Source: Vigna angularis (Eukaryota > Streptophyta > Magnoliopsida > Fabales > Fabaceae). From it: a stretch of 64,000 bases of DNA. Positions 9,782 to 21,330 of the stretch are shown piece after piece (the first letter of the stretch is position 1; each line of letters opens with the position of its first letter). The DNA lies in NCBI RefSeq assembly GCF_016808095.1, contig NC_068977.1:25383364-25447363 (forward strand). Reading direction: 5' to 3'. The position numbers and the translations under genes are program-made. Under the pieces are notes generated by a model that did not search any database, was not told the origin of the DNA, and saw nothing but the letters and a program-made list of their open reading frames with translations.

Positions 9782-11514
9782 TCCAGCAAGGATCTATATG
9801 CTAGACCAGATTCAAAACACAAAGAAAATAGACTCAAGCAAAGTAATGCAGATCAACCAATTGCAAATGAGACTCTATTGGAGTTTTCTTAGTACAATCA
9901 AGCTTTGCCAAAGCAATTCATTGCTTATATGGTTTGCACATGGTATTGGCTCAATGAATAAGATGCATCTCAATACCAAATTCTCAGTCAAGTGCAGAAA
10001 TAACCAGAAACAAATTAGGCACCAAATTAGTGTTGTAAACCAATGCAAAGCTACATCTGATGTCAAATACCAAGCACCCGAGCTCTTAATGAATTTTTCA
10101 TTGCTCATATGGTGTGCTAATTTTGATCAAATAGCCAAAATGCAACAAAAACCTTAAGAACATATTACAATTGAATTAAAGGACAAAATAAGCAAATTAA
10201 AAAAATGACTCAACACAACAAAAATAGATTTAAAAATTAAAAGACTCAAACAACAGAAATCACCGAATAAAAATGAAATAAGACTCAATATAATGACTCA
10301 AAGTCACTGAACAAGCACACACAATTATAGAATCCTAAACACTGAGATTTGAATCTCAAAGTGAGAAGACAGAATCAATAACTCGAACAGAGAAGACGAA
10401 ACTAACAAAAACAAGGAAAATAGATAACGTGATATTAATCGAAACAATGCGGAAATGAAAAGAAACATCACAAGATACTCAGAGTCAAAATCAAAACAAA
10501 ATGAATAGAAGATGACATAAAACAGAAACGCCAATCAAATGAAAACAAAAATCGAAACAGAAAGATACTTATCTTTGAAGTGTGCTCGACCTTGCTTTGA
10601 ATACCAACTGATGGAAGAGCGGCTCTGAGAAGTGACCACAGCCGCGATGCGTACTCCTTGAAGCTTCCTCGACGAAGAAAGACACAGTGGAATGATGAAA
10701 ATGACAACGAGAACACGAGATTGAAGACTGATTTGAAGGAAACCGAGAGAAAAGCTCGAAACAGACAATAAACTCGATAGAAACCCTAGAAGAAGAAGGA
10801 ATCCTATTCTTGACCGATTGATCGGTGTAAATCAAAGTTGAATTCAGTGGAAAAGATTTCTAGTGATGAAAATATGGTTTTAATTAGTGAAATTCAAAGG
10901 AAAAGGCAAAGGATGGAAGATGTGAGGAGAAACGCGAGATCGAGTGGCTAGAAAGGATGAAACAAATTAGATCTGTGATGGACATTGGCTAGCGACGAGG
11001 CGTTTAGAGAGATATGCTCTCGATTGCGCGAAGTAGGAATGAGATGTGGTTTCTGATGTGCGAGATGGAGAAATCAAATGAAGATGTAGCATAGCGGTGC
11101 ACGAGACAAAGGAGGAGCGTGGCAAAGAAGTGTTGACGCCCCTATGCTGAAGAGGATTGGAGTAGTGGTGATGGTGTGTGATGAGAGAGAAGCACAGTGG
11201 AATGGAAAACGAAACTGAGAGAGTATGCTTGGAAGGGGGCTAGAGGAGGTCTCTTGGAGTCTCTAACCTGACTTTAGAGAATTATTTCTGAAGGTCAGGA
11301 AATAAAAATTCTTATTAAGCTCAAAAGTCCCAAATATATTAGTAGAGATGGGTATTTATAGTAACTCATGCTCCAAAAAAGCTAAAATACATATACAATA
11401 AAATGTAAAAATACAAAAAGAAAACACTGAAGAAGGTACATGAGGCAGGATTCTATCAAATATCTTGTCAAATGACTGTAAGCAATTGATTACATGAAAT
11501 TTTTTGTAGTAACT
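9782..11514. other. Unassigned region with copia-LTR-like features
   Basis: No convincing gene. On the minus strand TTGGTATTCAAAGC (10594-10607) resembles an initiator-Met primer site with one inserted base. The sequence to its right (from 10609, TGATGGAAG) continues to a minus-strand TATA-like motif (CTATAAATACCC, 11350-11361). This arrangement suggests the inner end of an old copia LTR, but no partner LTR or TSD is present in the window. Frames such as 10569-10835 (-) give no recognisable protein. Confidence 0.3.
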
Positions 11515-12643
11515 GATCTTGGATGTGGCAGTTTGTCCCATGGATTGAGTCTGTTACAGGAAGGCAAGAGTAGTGGGAATCTGAAGACTAATGAATCTAA
11601 CAAGGTATGCTTTTTTATAGTTATTTATGGCAGCAAGAATAGCAGGAAAATCTAAGGAAAAAATAATGATAGTTAGTGAGTACCATTGTATATATTCAGT
11701 TTTTTTAAAATTTTATTTTATTTTATTTTATTGTCGTATTTCTCTGTAACATTAGGAAAATGTTGGGGAAGATGTTGTTGGTGCAAAGAATGAAGTTAAG
11801 AGTGACAATCAAGCACCTGAAAACAAGAGAGAGACAGAGAAATCCATCCCGGTAACAAAGAAAGAAGATGAAAATCCTACACCTTCAAAGGCGGTAAGAT
11901 CAATTTTCTGAGCACCTTAAGCTGAAAAAAACTTCTCACCCTATCAAATCCTACTCATGTAATAGAAAAAAAGAACAAGAAATGAATAGGATCCTTATAC
12001 ATGACTATAGTCATTTGATGGTTTCAACATGGACAATTGATACACTATAATCAACAATTTACTAGTCATCTAGATGGAGGCTGGTTATCTAACTTCTAAA
12101 AATAGTATCTTCTTCAAGTCTATTTTCTTTTACTCCCTATATGATTTTGTGTTCTTATATACTAATTGCTTGTTTGCAGGAAGCTCCTGACAACGAGTTC
12201 GAGAAGCGCATAAGACCAGAGATTATCCGAGCAAATGAAATAGGGGTTACATTTGCAGATATTGGTGCATTGGATGAGATCAAAGAATCACTTCAAGAGC
12301 TGGTAATGCTTCCCCTTAGAAGGCCTGACCTCTTCAAAGGTGGACTTCTAAAGCCGTGTAGAGGTATAATATTGCTTTTTGGGCCTCCTGGTACTGGGAA
12401 AACAATGCTAGCAAAAGCCATTGCAAATGAAGCTGGTGCAAGTTTCAGTAATGTCTCAATGTCCACTATTACATCAAAAAGGTTGGAGAAGATGAAAAAA
12501 ATGTCCGAGCTCTATTCACACTAGCAGCTAAGGTTGCCCCAACAATCATCTTTGTTGACGAGGTCGACAGCATGCTTGGACAGAGGACTAGAGTGGGAGA
12601 GCATGAGGCCATGAGGAATAGGAATATTTTACACCAAACCTTT
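11515..12643 (+). pseudogene. Truncated AAA-ATPase gene fragment (3 exons, frameshifted)
   Basis: Exon pieces at about 11515-11604 (LSHGLSLLQEGKSSG), 11756-11893 and 12180-12643 have good GT/AG borders. They encode the linker and first half of an AAA domain of the plant microtubule-severing/spastin-like ATPase family: EFEKRIRPE, then GVTFADIGAL, Walker A GPPGTGKTMLAKAIA, and Walker [14 protein letters not shown]. An indel near 12478 breaks the frame where relatives read SKWFGEDEKN; the downstream frame resumes as [11 protein letters not shown]. The segment after EHEAMR diverges into a stop (HQTF*) instead of continuing into the second half of the ATPase domain. Both ends are missing, so it is a non-functional fragment. 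Whether it is a decayed resident gene or a transposon-captured piece cannot be told from this window. Confidence 0.8.
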
Positions 12644-13068
12644 TAGGTATGTTGTATCATATATGATAAGAATTTTAAGACATTAGAATTTTGTAAATTG
12701 GTTGTGAAACTGTATTGCTCATATAGTTTGGTTCAATTATTTATGTGAATTGTGTCTTAGTGAATGTTTCATATTTACGTGAATTGTCTATGGGAATTCT
12801 GGGATGATGTCACAAAAATCATAGAACCTATTACTATACTCTTAGTATACTACATTAGAAATGATTGTCCTTTCTTCCTAAAGATTTGAATGTATAAAGA
12901 TAAAATCCATTAAAGTTATTTGTTGTAACTTTCTCCTTAAAGATTTAAATATATAAAGATGTTTCAGTTGATGGAATTGAGGTTATAAATCTTCTAATTT
13001 ATGTTCGTCTAACTGTTTGTCTTGATACTATTAGTCATTCACTCTATTTGATTGTATTGGGATGTTAC
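12644..13068. other. Intergenic, no gene seen
   Basis: AT-rich sequence between the ATPase fragment and element B. It ends in GTTAC, the left target duplication of element B. Confidence 0.6.
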
Positions 13069-13249
13069 TGTTAACACTTCTTAGTATTTGAAGGAATGCA
13101 ACAGAGAAATGTAGCAAAGTATATGTAACAAGAGAAGGAGAGAAACGAGCATTCTTTTCTCATTAACAAACAAAGTATATATGTACAATAGAAACACAGT
13201 TACAAAACAGTTAATACCGTTTTAGAGAGTTTTGCTTTTATCTACAACA
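13069..13249 (-). mobile_element. Element B 3' LTR
   Basis: Begins TGTTAACACTTCTTAG and ends TTTTATCTACAACA. Just inside (13250-13262) the minus strand reads TTAGAGGGGTG, a good polypurine tract. At 181 bp it is short for a copia LTR. Confidence 0.93.
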
Positions 13250-13440
13250 CACCCCTCTAAAACTAAACTCTCTAAAGATTTAATTCCAAGAGAATCCTCA
13301 ACTTCTCAAACTTGTTTTGCCTTAAAGCCTTGGTAAAAATGTCTGCAACCTGTTCTTCTATGGGACAATACACCAATTCCAACTTCCCTTTGCTAACTTG
13401 ATCTCTTAAATAGTGAAACTTGGTCTCTATATGCTTGCTT

Positions 13441-13790
13441 CTACCGTGAGAGACAGTTTTTTGATAAGCTGATTGTTGATCTGTTGTCCACCAATAACCG
13501 TAATGGCTTACTGTATTCGATTTTCAATTCATCTAGAATCACTTCAAGCCATGCGCATTGGCAGGCAGTCTCTGCAGAGGCTATGTATTCCGCTTCATAG
13601 GATGAGAGTGCAACAACGTTTTGCTTCTTTGAGCACCAAGAAATCGATGCCCCCATATACTTAAACAAGTAACCATAAGTGCTCTTCCTATCCACCTGAT
13701 CACCACTCCAATTTGAGTCACGCCATGCTTTCAAAATTCCACCTGTGTTGTTAGTCTTCTTAGGAAAGAGAAGACTGAAATTTGGAGTGA
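13441..13790 (-). pseudogene. Element B RNase H fragment
   Basis: C-terminal end of a copia polyprotein: SNWSGDQVDRKSTYGY, then ALSSYEAEYIASAE with the catalytic E, then [14 protein letters not shown] with the next catalytic D. It stops at 13441 by a stop codon before the usual histidine-containing end. It is preceded directly by truncated element C instead of reverse transcriptase. Confidence 0.85.
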
Positions 13791-13950
13791 CAACTCTGAC
13801 AAGAACCTGGAACTGAAGTGACAACTCCGCCAAAATTTGCTGAAGGTGTCGTTGTCGCCTACAAAAATATGAAACACGAAACACACAAAACACACATATT
13901 AACAGAACAAATATTAACAGAACAAAAATCTAAAACTAAACCTCCATTGG

Positions 13951-13968
13951 TCCCCGGCAGCGGCGCCA
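13951..13968 (-). other. Primer binding site, tRNA-Asp type (element C)
   Basis: The minus strand reads TGGCGCCGCTGCCGGGGA, one mismatch to the plant tRNA-Asp complement. Confidence 0.88.
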
Positions 13969-13973
13969 TTTTT

Positions 13974-16369
13974 TGATGAGAGGGTCGCACCTCACACAAA
14001 ATTTGAGCAGAAAAGAATGCAGTATAGACTAGGAAGTGACTCCTAGGTCCTCTCTCAAGGACCAAATTGTGTGGTTCAGTCTCAGATTTTTTTACACGAA
14101 GGGGGGGGTTGTTTGTGATTTTTGGTTTTGTGCGGAAAATAAAATTTACAACTGGAATTTAAATAAAACAGAATTAAAAATACTGAAATAAATTTTAATG
14201 GTGGTAAAAACTGAACGGTAAAAGACGGTAAAAATGGAACAGTAAATATGCAGAAACGGTAAAATTTATCGATGCATAAAACAATAAACGGTAAAATAAA
14301 AGAGACAGTAAAAATAAAAGCACTTGACTGAAAATGAAATTTATCAAAGATTCAATACTTGAAATTAAATTCCTGGACAGTGAAAATAAAAATTATAGTA
14401 ACACACTACATGCTTCAGAAATTAAAACGCGCACTGTTTAAAATGGAAATGAAAGAGCTTGCTACTGGAAAAGAAAAGGAAGAGGCAGAAGCCTCTCCCA
14501 GACCGTGAGTTTCTTACACTACACCTAAACTAGACTAAAATCTCCTCCTCAAATCTCTGCTGCTGCTTGCATTTTATAGCCAATTCTCTGTGACACATTC
14601 CCGTAGGAATTAGTCTGCTGCCTAGTCTACTGCCCGTTTTGGTTTGTAGCAGGTTTTGTTTTTGTCTCCCATAGCTTGAAGACTTTCTTCACCAATTTGC
14701 TCCTAGTTGTGCCAGCAGAAAATATAAGGTAGGACCCTCCATTCTTCACCTAAGCTTGTCCTCTTCTTCACTTGTGCCGAGACATGCTCACCCTTCTCCA
14801 AGACCATTCCAACGTTTCACTTCTTCTCCCTTCACACATTGCAGCTGCTGGATTCTTCTCTCCAAGCTTCAACCGTATGGCATCAACACATGGAGACTTC
14901 TTCTTTGATGGACCTTGAGCTGCTGGACTGTACTGGACTGGATGCTCTCTACAGCCAAATTTAATGAGCCGTGTGCAGCTGCTGGATGTGAATAACCGAG
15001 AGCTCTCTATCTCTTCTCCTTATTTACGTGAAGCTTTTCCCAGCTGGACCGTGAAGGCCTTCTTCAAGGTGCTGGACGTGTGGAGCTAAAGTAGAAAACC
15101 CGAGAGAAAACAAACGTGGTTGGCTGCACCTTCCAAGCTGCTGTCCCGTGAAGTCTGGATGTTTCTCATGGAATTGGCTGCTGCGTTTCTCCTCTCCTAG
15201 ATGGCCAATGCTGGAACGCTGCTGGTGTGAAGCTTCTTCCTCCCTTCTTTCAACGTTTGGTGGCTGCTCCAAGACCTTGTTGGATGTGAAGACCGTGAGC
15301 TTCTTCATCAAGGAGGTGGCTTCCCTTTAAAACTAAAAACCCATGTGCAGCTCCCCTCTTCAATCACCACATCTATGCCTAGCTTCCTCTTTTCCAAAGC
15401 CAAGGCCGTGAGCTCCTTAGTAAGCTATGCTTGTCTCTTTTGGAATGAAAGAACTCACTCCCATATGCTTTGCTGCTGGATGCTTTCTACGTATTTCACT
15501 AGAACACTCCATTATCAAATTAAAAATCCAAGGCCGTGGCACATCACTTTCTTCACCGTAGCTTCTCCACCATTTTCTTTCTTTCCAATTGAAAAGCCAA
15601 CAATAAAATGTGGTGGCCCTTTCTCCATCCTATTTCACGGTTTTATTCTTTCTAAGCCAAAGAAAAGTTATCCAAGGTGGTGGCTCCCATGTGTTGTCTA
15701 GCCAAGAATAAAATGGAGAAAACACATTTCATTTTTCCATGTGGGCCGTGACACCCCTTTCATATTTGCCTTGGACATAAGTTTTCCCATTCCACAAAAG
15801 CACAAAACCGTGAGCTGAAATATGTGGTCCCTCCATTCACATGTAATGAAATTCTTTGTAGCTTTCAACTATGCACACCATTTTCTCTATCACGTAAGTT
15901 TTCAAAAGTGGTGGCCTTCCATTATTCTTCATAATGCATGTGTTTATCTTATTATAAGCATTGTTCTTGCAAAAATTGTGAACTAAAATATAACTTGTGC
16001 CATCATGGGACCGTGTGCTTTTTATCAATTGAAGAATCAAAACCAATTGTGTGGAGTGGAATAGCGTGAAAAACAATCTGCACATCTCTCTGAATGCATC
16101 TCTTCTCTATGGAGCCGTGTGATGTGTATATTTTACAAACCAATTTTACTTCTTAAAATTTCCAAATGTCCTAAAATATTCTCAACATTTTCCCTGCACT
16201 CAATAATGTAAATAAATAGCTCAGATAATTCAAATTAAGTAAAATAAGAATTTCTGATCAAATTAAGCACAATCAGTAAAAACGGGAAAATACTGGACAT
16301 TTAAGCATAATTTCCTGATTAATTTTAGTACAATAAACTAAGTGAAGTGAAGAAAATAATGATTCATCA
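13974..16369 (-). mobile_element. Element C LTR
   Basis: TGATGAG to TTCATCA. It matches LTR A clearly at the outer ~180 bp and around the TATA box, and loosely elsewhere. TATA box for the minus strand at 14572-14578. CCGTGA is repeated at least seven times on the + strand. Confidence 0.88.
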
Positions 16370-16982
16370 CACCTGTCGGATGGTAGCCTACTAAGATGAG
16401 AGTCTCACTCTTGTCATCCAGCTTCTTCCTTCTTTAATCTGGGACGTGCTTGTAGCATACCGATCCAAAGATCCTCAAATGATGCACTTCAGGTTTGTTT
16501 CCCGACCAAGCCTCTTTTGGGGTGCAGTCTTGCAATGCTTTAGTCAGACTCCTGTTCAACAAGTAAGCTGCAATTGAAACCGTTTCTCCCCATAGATAAT
16601 GAGGTAGCTTCCTTCCCTTGATCATGCACCTGGTCATATCCAAGAGCATTTTGTTTCTTCTCTCTACTAACCCGTTGTGCTGGGGTGTGTAAGGAGCTAT
16701 AACTTCATGCACAATTCCTTTGTCATCACAGAATCTACCCATTTCACCAGAGTTAAATTCACCTTCACCATCAGTCTTGAAGATTTTGATTTGCAAGCCA
16801 TATTGCCTCTCCACCATAGAGCAGAATTTCACAAAGTAAGTATATACTTCTTTCTTTTCTTTTAACAGATAAAGCCAAATTTTTCTAGACCATTCATCTG
16901 CAAAAATTAAAAAATATCTATTACCTCCAAGGGATGACACGTCAAAAGGACCGCACACATCTGAATGCACAACATCCAACAA
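16370..16982 (-). pseudogene. Element B integrase core, interrupted
   Basis: Retroviral-type integrase core. The catalytic triad is readable as HSDVCGP (D), KTDGEGEF (D) and NGLVERRNK (E), with CTPKEAWSG downstream. A stop codon lies after KHVPD at 16434, but the same frame continues as RRKKLDDKSETLILVGY up to 16370, where the LTR of element C begins. The coding sequence resumes only at RNase H on the other side of the insertion. Confidence 0.88.
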
Positions 16983-17500
16983 TTATCTTGCTCTCTTGGG
17001 AGCGAATCTTTTACACTTCTTCCTGACTTGTTTCCCAATTGCACAACCTTCACAAACCTTGTTCGGTACAATGATCTAAGGAACTCCCTTCGCCAATCCT
17101 TTTCTTTTCAACTGACCCAAGCCTTTAAATTCAATGTCTGAATCTATAATGCCATAACCATCCTTCATCCTCATCATTGACAACAACAAAACACTACTGA
17201 ACGTTGATGGCATTTAGATTCACCTTGAATGTTCAGTTTCTGGCAAGAGGAGCCTTGATCACTAGACGTTGTCTTTCATCAAAAACTACTATGTGCCTTT
17301 GCTGCATCGACATTGTGTAGCCTTTCTCAAGTACATGTCCTAGGCTAAGCAAGTTACTCTTCATTGACGGTACATACATCACATTGTTTATGTACGCGGA
17401 TCTGCCATCTCTGCGTGTGATCAGGACCTTGCCCGCACCTTCTGCCATGATCACACTATTATCTGCAAATCTTACACTCTTTTTACACTCATAGCTAGAT
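16983..17500 (-). pseudogene. Element B protease remnant and pre-integrase region
   Basis: VRFADNSVIMAEGAGKV then SAYINNVMYVPSMKSNLLSL and the K-A-P-L-A turn are the conserved segment between protease and integrase of plant copia polyproteins. The protease catalytic D-S/T-G that should precede it is absent: gag's RGRG segment runs within about 50 codons into VRFADNS. The pre-integrase zinc-binding segment (CAIGKQVRKKCKRFAPKR) can be read at about 16985-17060 after stops. Confidence 0.75.
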
Positions 17501-17503
17501 CGA

Positions 17504-18250
17504 TCAATCAATCTTTCTACCTCTTGATCGTCCCCATCGTGATCGACCTCTACCTCTTCCAGCTCCACGACCCTTGTAGCTTTGATTATTTCTGGCTTGA
17601 AAGGCTTGATTTGTGCCTTGAACCACCACCTTTTCCGCATTTCTCCTTTCAACCAATCTTTGCTCATGTGCCTCCTGAGAATTCTGTAATTCCTCGACTC
17701 TCATATTCTCAAGATCTTTACATTCTTCTATGGCCAAGACTATATGGCAACACTATGGGGTTAACATTTTGAATATTTTCTCCACAATTTTCTTATCTTT
17801 CACGACTTTGTCACAGGCTCTCATGGTGTTCACCACTACTTGGATCCTTCCGATGTACTCAACAACTGATTCTTGCTCTCCCATGCCTAAGGGTTCATAC
17901 TGTCTCTGAAGAGATTGCAATCTGATCTTCTTGACTTTTTCAGAATTTGCATAGCCTTCTTGCAAGATATCCCAAACCTCCTTCGCCGTAACAACTTTCG
18001 AGACTTTTTGGGAGATAGCAGTTGACACACACTGGTGCAACAACATTCGAGCCTTGCAGTCCAACCTTGTATTCTCCTTGTGTTGTCTCTTTTCTTCTTC
18101 TGAATCTCCCTTCAACGGTTCTTTGAAGCCTTTCTTGACTATCTCGTCCACTTCTTGGAAACGTAGAATAGCATCCATCTTAACACACCAATCGTCGTAG
18201 CCTTTACCACCAAACACCGACAAATTACTGTGAACCATCCCAGCCATCAC
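17504..18250 (-). pseudogene. Element B gag (copia type), broken
   Basis: The first frame (18250-17753) has the copia gag N-terminus (LSVFGGKGYDDWCVKMDAI, then AKEVWDILQEGY and KKIRLQSLQRQYE), ending in an Arg-Arg-rich CDK-like helix. A stop and frameshift near 17755 separate it from the basic, glycine/arginine-rich C-terminal part at 17737-17504 (GRGAGRGRGRSRWGRSRG). A CCHC zinc knuckle is not visible and was probably lost with the deletion that also removed the protease active site. Confidence 0.85.
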
Positions 18251-18320
18251 TACTCCACGAGGTTTTCTTCTTGAGGCGTCTTCTTTGGCCTTTCAACTTC
18301 ACCAGGTTTCAAAACCTATA

Positions 18321-18333
18321 GCTCTTGATACCA
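18321..18333 (-). other. Primer binding site, initiator tRNA-Met type (element B)
   Basis: The minus strand reads TGGTATCAAGAGC, one base from the LTR. It matches the iMet primer site of plant copia elements (TGGTATCAGAGC) with one extra A. Confidence 0.85.
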
Positions 18334-18334
18334 C

Positions 18335-18515
18335 TGTTAACACTTCTTAGCGTTTGAAGGAATGCAACAGAGAAATGTAGCAGAGTGTATGTAACACGAG
18401 AAGGAGAGAAAACAAGCATTCTTTTATCATTAACAAACAAAGTATATATGTACAACAAAAACAAAATTATAAAAGGTTAATATCATTTTAGAGAGTTTTA
18501 CTTTTATCTACAACA
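18335..18515 (-). mobile_element. Element B 5' LTR
   Basis: The same 181-bp unit, with scattered substitutions relative to 13069-13249. Confidence 0.93.
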
Positions 18516-18999
18516 GTTACCTGTAGAAGGTACTCTGATACCAAACTCAACAAAGATTCAACAATCTTAGTAATAAATGTGTATTAAATGTAACTAATCT
18601 ATCATACTATCTCAAACCTGTATTTATAGATTTCAGAATGAGCTTTAGATTAGTGTCGGTCTAATTACGGTCCAATAGGAAATGATTGTGCTTTAACTTA
18701 AATTAATCACCATCAATCTTAATTCTTGTTTAAGGTTGACCACTTGATGCATACTATCTAACCGACTCTATGGGATATTACTGACTAGTTGGGTTGTATG
18801 GTCTTAAGCATATAGACGACCATATAGTACACATGCCTCACAAGCCTGAGCATATCTTGATACGAAAGGGTTTGTAGTGAAAGGGTTTTGTGTGTTTTGA
18901 CTCGTTTCGTAATTGATTGGTTTGTAGTGGGTGACGCAACAACGAGTATAAATATGAATAATGCCATTGATCAAGTCAACATGGGTGAGGTGACTACAA
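18516..18999. other. Possible older copia LTR edge, otherwise unassigned
   Basis: On the minus strand TTTGGTATCAGAGTA (18531-18545) is an initiator-Met-type primer site, preceded by a CTATAAATACAGG TATA-like motif (18616-18628). Element B sits 15 bp away, so it probably landed inside an older copia element. No boundaries can be set. Confidence 0.35.
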
Positions 19000-19089
19000 T
19001 TGAAGTGGATGCAGCCAGGGAATGGACTAGGTCTTGTGTGCCTGTCCCGCCCGTTCTAGGGCATGATTGGGCTCCTCATAAGGTTGGGG

Positions 19090-19450
19090 AGTAGTGTACT
19101 TCTTCATCATGGGACGTTCCTTGGAGGAATTCGCTGGTACGGTGGACTTAATTAAGGCAACATTAGACGCTGAACATTTCAAGTTTGTCATGTGCAAGAG
19201 GAATGTGCAGGTCTTCCACAGAAAGGAGGGTGTTGTGTAGGATTTCTTTTACCTATATTTAAGGATCGGCTCGTCCAGTTGCCCTTTAGCAAATTTTAGA
19301 TGGGCAACCTGAGGGAGTTAAACGTGACTCCCACCCAATAGCACTCGAATAGGTGAGCCTTCATTTAGGTATTCGAGATGATATGCAAAGCCTCGGACAT
19401 TACTCTTACCCCATTGCTTTCTCTTCCTCTTTCGGACTCGACCACGCACT
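19090..19450 (+). pseudogene. Antisense Transposase_28-like ORF remnant in element D
   Basis: With frameshifts and stops the + strand reads FKDRLVQLPFSKF, then LRELNVTPTQ, then AFI and VFEMICKA. This matches the pattern of the Transposase_28 (putative gypsy type transposon) family, which normally reads as a proline-leucine turn, a PxQLHPNSW motif and an AFxxxFxxLC helix. The frame at 18888-19094 (+) lies immediately upstream and may be its N-terminal part. It lies antisense, after integrase, where Tat elements keep accessory ORFs. Confidence 0.6.
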
Positions 19451-19779
19451 AATAGGGCTTGGGTATCCTCATATCTTAAAAAGGGAAGTGGTTGTTCACA
19501 TTTTTACATGCTTTCTTTAAAGGATTTAAAGCTAATTACTTAAAGATAGTAATAAAGGAAGTTGGTCGATCAAATTATTACATGGATAATGGCCAAAAAA
19601 AATTACATTCTATTGGATCGAGAACCCGAGGAGGTTGATTTTGTAGGCAAAGTCCATGATGACGCTCGAAGAGCCAGAGGCAATCAGCCTGATCGACCAA
19701 TTACCCCGTCGCCTCTCCTCCCGAAGTCTCATTTGTCTCATTGACTCTGACGCGCTCTATAATAAAGTTCACTTAGAAA

Positions 19780-20265
19780 GTTTCTTGTCAATCGGTCGAG
19801 TGTCGGGAGTTCACCAAGAACATTCCCCAAACTCACTTTTCGATGTGACAATAGTTCACTAAGAATGTTCCTTGTCGATCGATCGAGTGATACTAACAAC
19901 GTTCCCCAAACTCATTTTTACGATGCGACAAGAGTTCACTAAGAACACTCCTTACCGATTGGTTGATTATTGAGAGTATACTGAGAAAGTTCCCGTTTTG
20001 CGATATAACAAGAGTTCACAAAGAGTGTTCCTTGTTGATCGATTTAGAGGTTGGCGTTCACCAGGAACGTTCCCTAAATTTGCTTTTGCAATGCAACAAA
20101 AGTTCACTAAGAACGTTCCTTTTCGATTGATTGAGTATTAGGAGTTCACTAAGAACGTTTTCCAAACTCATCTTTGCGATGTAGCAAGAGTTCATTAAGA
20201 ACGTTCCTTGCCGATTGATTTAGAGGTTGTTGGGAGTTCATTGAGAACGTTTCCCAAGCAACCTT
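19780..20265. repeat. Degenerate ~85-bp tandem repeat rich in GAACGTTC
   Basis: About six copies of a unit containing AGTTCACTAAGAACGTTCC twice, in the contexts CCCCAAACTCATTTTTGCGATG and TTCCTTGTCGATTGATTGAG (split here for reading). The spacing between equivalent CCCAAACTC positions is about 80-90 bp. Located between integrase and the antisense ORF of element D. Confidence 0.75.
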
Positions 20266-20369
20266 TGTCGGATGGGCTTGACTCGATCATTTGGACATGA
20301 AAGAATAGTTGGAAATCCTGATTTTATTGATTATCATAAAAGAGATCACATGTAGGATTTCAACTAAAA

Positions 20370-21330
20370 TAAAATTTGATGTGGAAGCGTTACACGTGTT
20401 AGGGATGATTGTGTCGTCCAGATATGTCAATCGGTAAGCTCCATTCTTAAGATCTTCAACAACTCTAAATTATTCCTCCCAATTTGTTGCCAACTTTCCA
20501 TAGGCGAGTTTCTTATGAGCTTTACATGTCTTTCACCGTACCAAGTCCCCTTCATGAAAGTTCCTCGACTTTACTTTAGTGTTGTACCTTCTTGCAATTA
20601 CTTGTTTATACGCCTCTGCCTGCACGACTACTACCTATCTTCTTTCGTGTATGGTGTCTAACTCTGCTCTCAATTCAACTTCGTTGACATCCATGTCTTT
20701 TAATCAACGCTTAAGAAAAGTCTCGCTCACTTCAACCAGGAGCATGACATCAGTACCATATATGAGGTTGAAAGGTGTTTTGCTCGTAGTACCGTTCGGT
20801 GACTAGCGGTATCCATACATGTCCTTTGGGAGTTCATCTACCCAAGCTCACTTAGCATCCCTTAAACTACATTTGAGCTCGACCACGATGGTTTTGTTGA
20901 CAACTTTAACTTGATCGTTTGTTTAGGGGTGCTCCATCAAACTTGTCACATGTTTGATGCCTAAGTTTTTGTAAAACTTGACTAACTTATTGTCGATGAA
21001 TTGTTGGCCATTATCAGTAATAACCGTGCAGGGAGATCGAAAGAACATATAAGTTTCCACATGAACTTTTGCACTTGTTTCACTGTTATCGTTGCTAAAG
21101 GTCTCGCCTCCACCCATTTGATGAAATAATCTATGGCCATAAGGAGAAACTTCTTTTACACCCAACCAACCGGAAAGGGACCCACGATGTCCATTCGCCA
21201 CTAAACAAACAGCCACAACGAGATGATGTTATGTAGCTCGGATGAGGGCACCTTGATGTTGTTTCCGTGCACTTGGCAACTTTTTCACGTTTGGACAAAG
21301 TTTTTTCAATCTTCATCCATTGTTGGCTAG
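20370..21330 (-). pseudogene. Element D integrase
   Basis: VITDNGQQFIDNKLVKFYK (second catalytic D) followed by LGIKHVTSLMEHP is a clear gypsy integrase core. The first D region near 21190 (relatives: GMDIVGPF) is frameshifted. Past 20923, the last-E region and C-terminal part can be followed with stops to about 20370, including the FNLIYGTDVMLLVE motif and a KLAYGKLATNWEE segment. Confidence 0.78.

Larger units (their letters stand above)
13790..16369 (-). mobile_element. Element C: truncated relative of element A inserted in element B
   Basis: Consists of one complete 2396-bp LTR (13974-16369), its tRNA-Asp primer site and about 170 bp of leader (13803-13950) similar to element A. It then stops abruptly and copia RNase H sequence follows. 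The rest of the gypsy element and the copia reverse transcriptase are both missing, which fits one deletion after insertion. Expected TSD next to the LTR is CACCT (16370-16374); its partner is deleted. Confidence 0.88.
13069..18515 (-). mobile_element. Element B: decayed Ty1/copia retrotransposon with perfect TSD
   Basis: Bounded by two 181-bp LTRs and flanked on both sides by GTTAC (13064-13068 and 18516-18520). On the minus strand the order is gag, protease/pre-integrase, integrase, [insert C], RNase H. Reverse transcriptase is absent and several frames carry stops, so the element is dead. LTRs have diverged by several substitutions, so it is older than element A. Confidence 0.93.
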
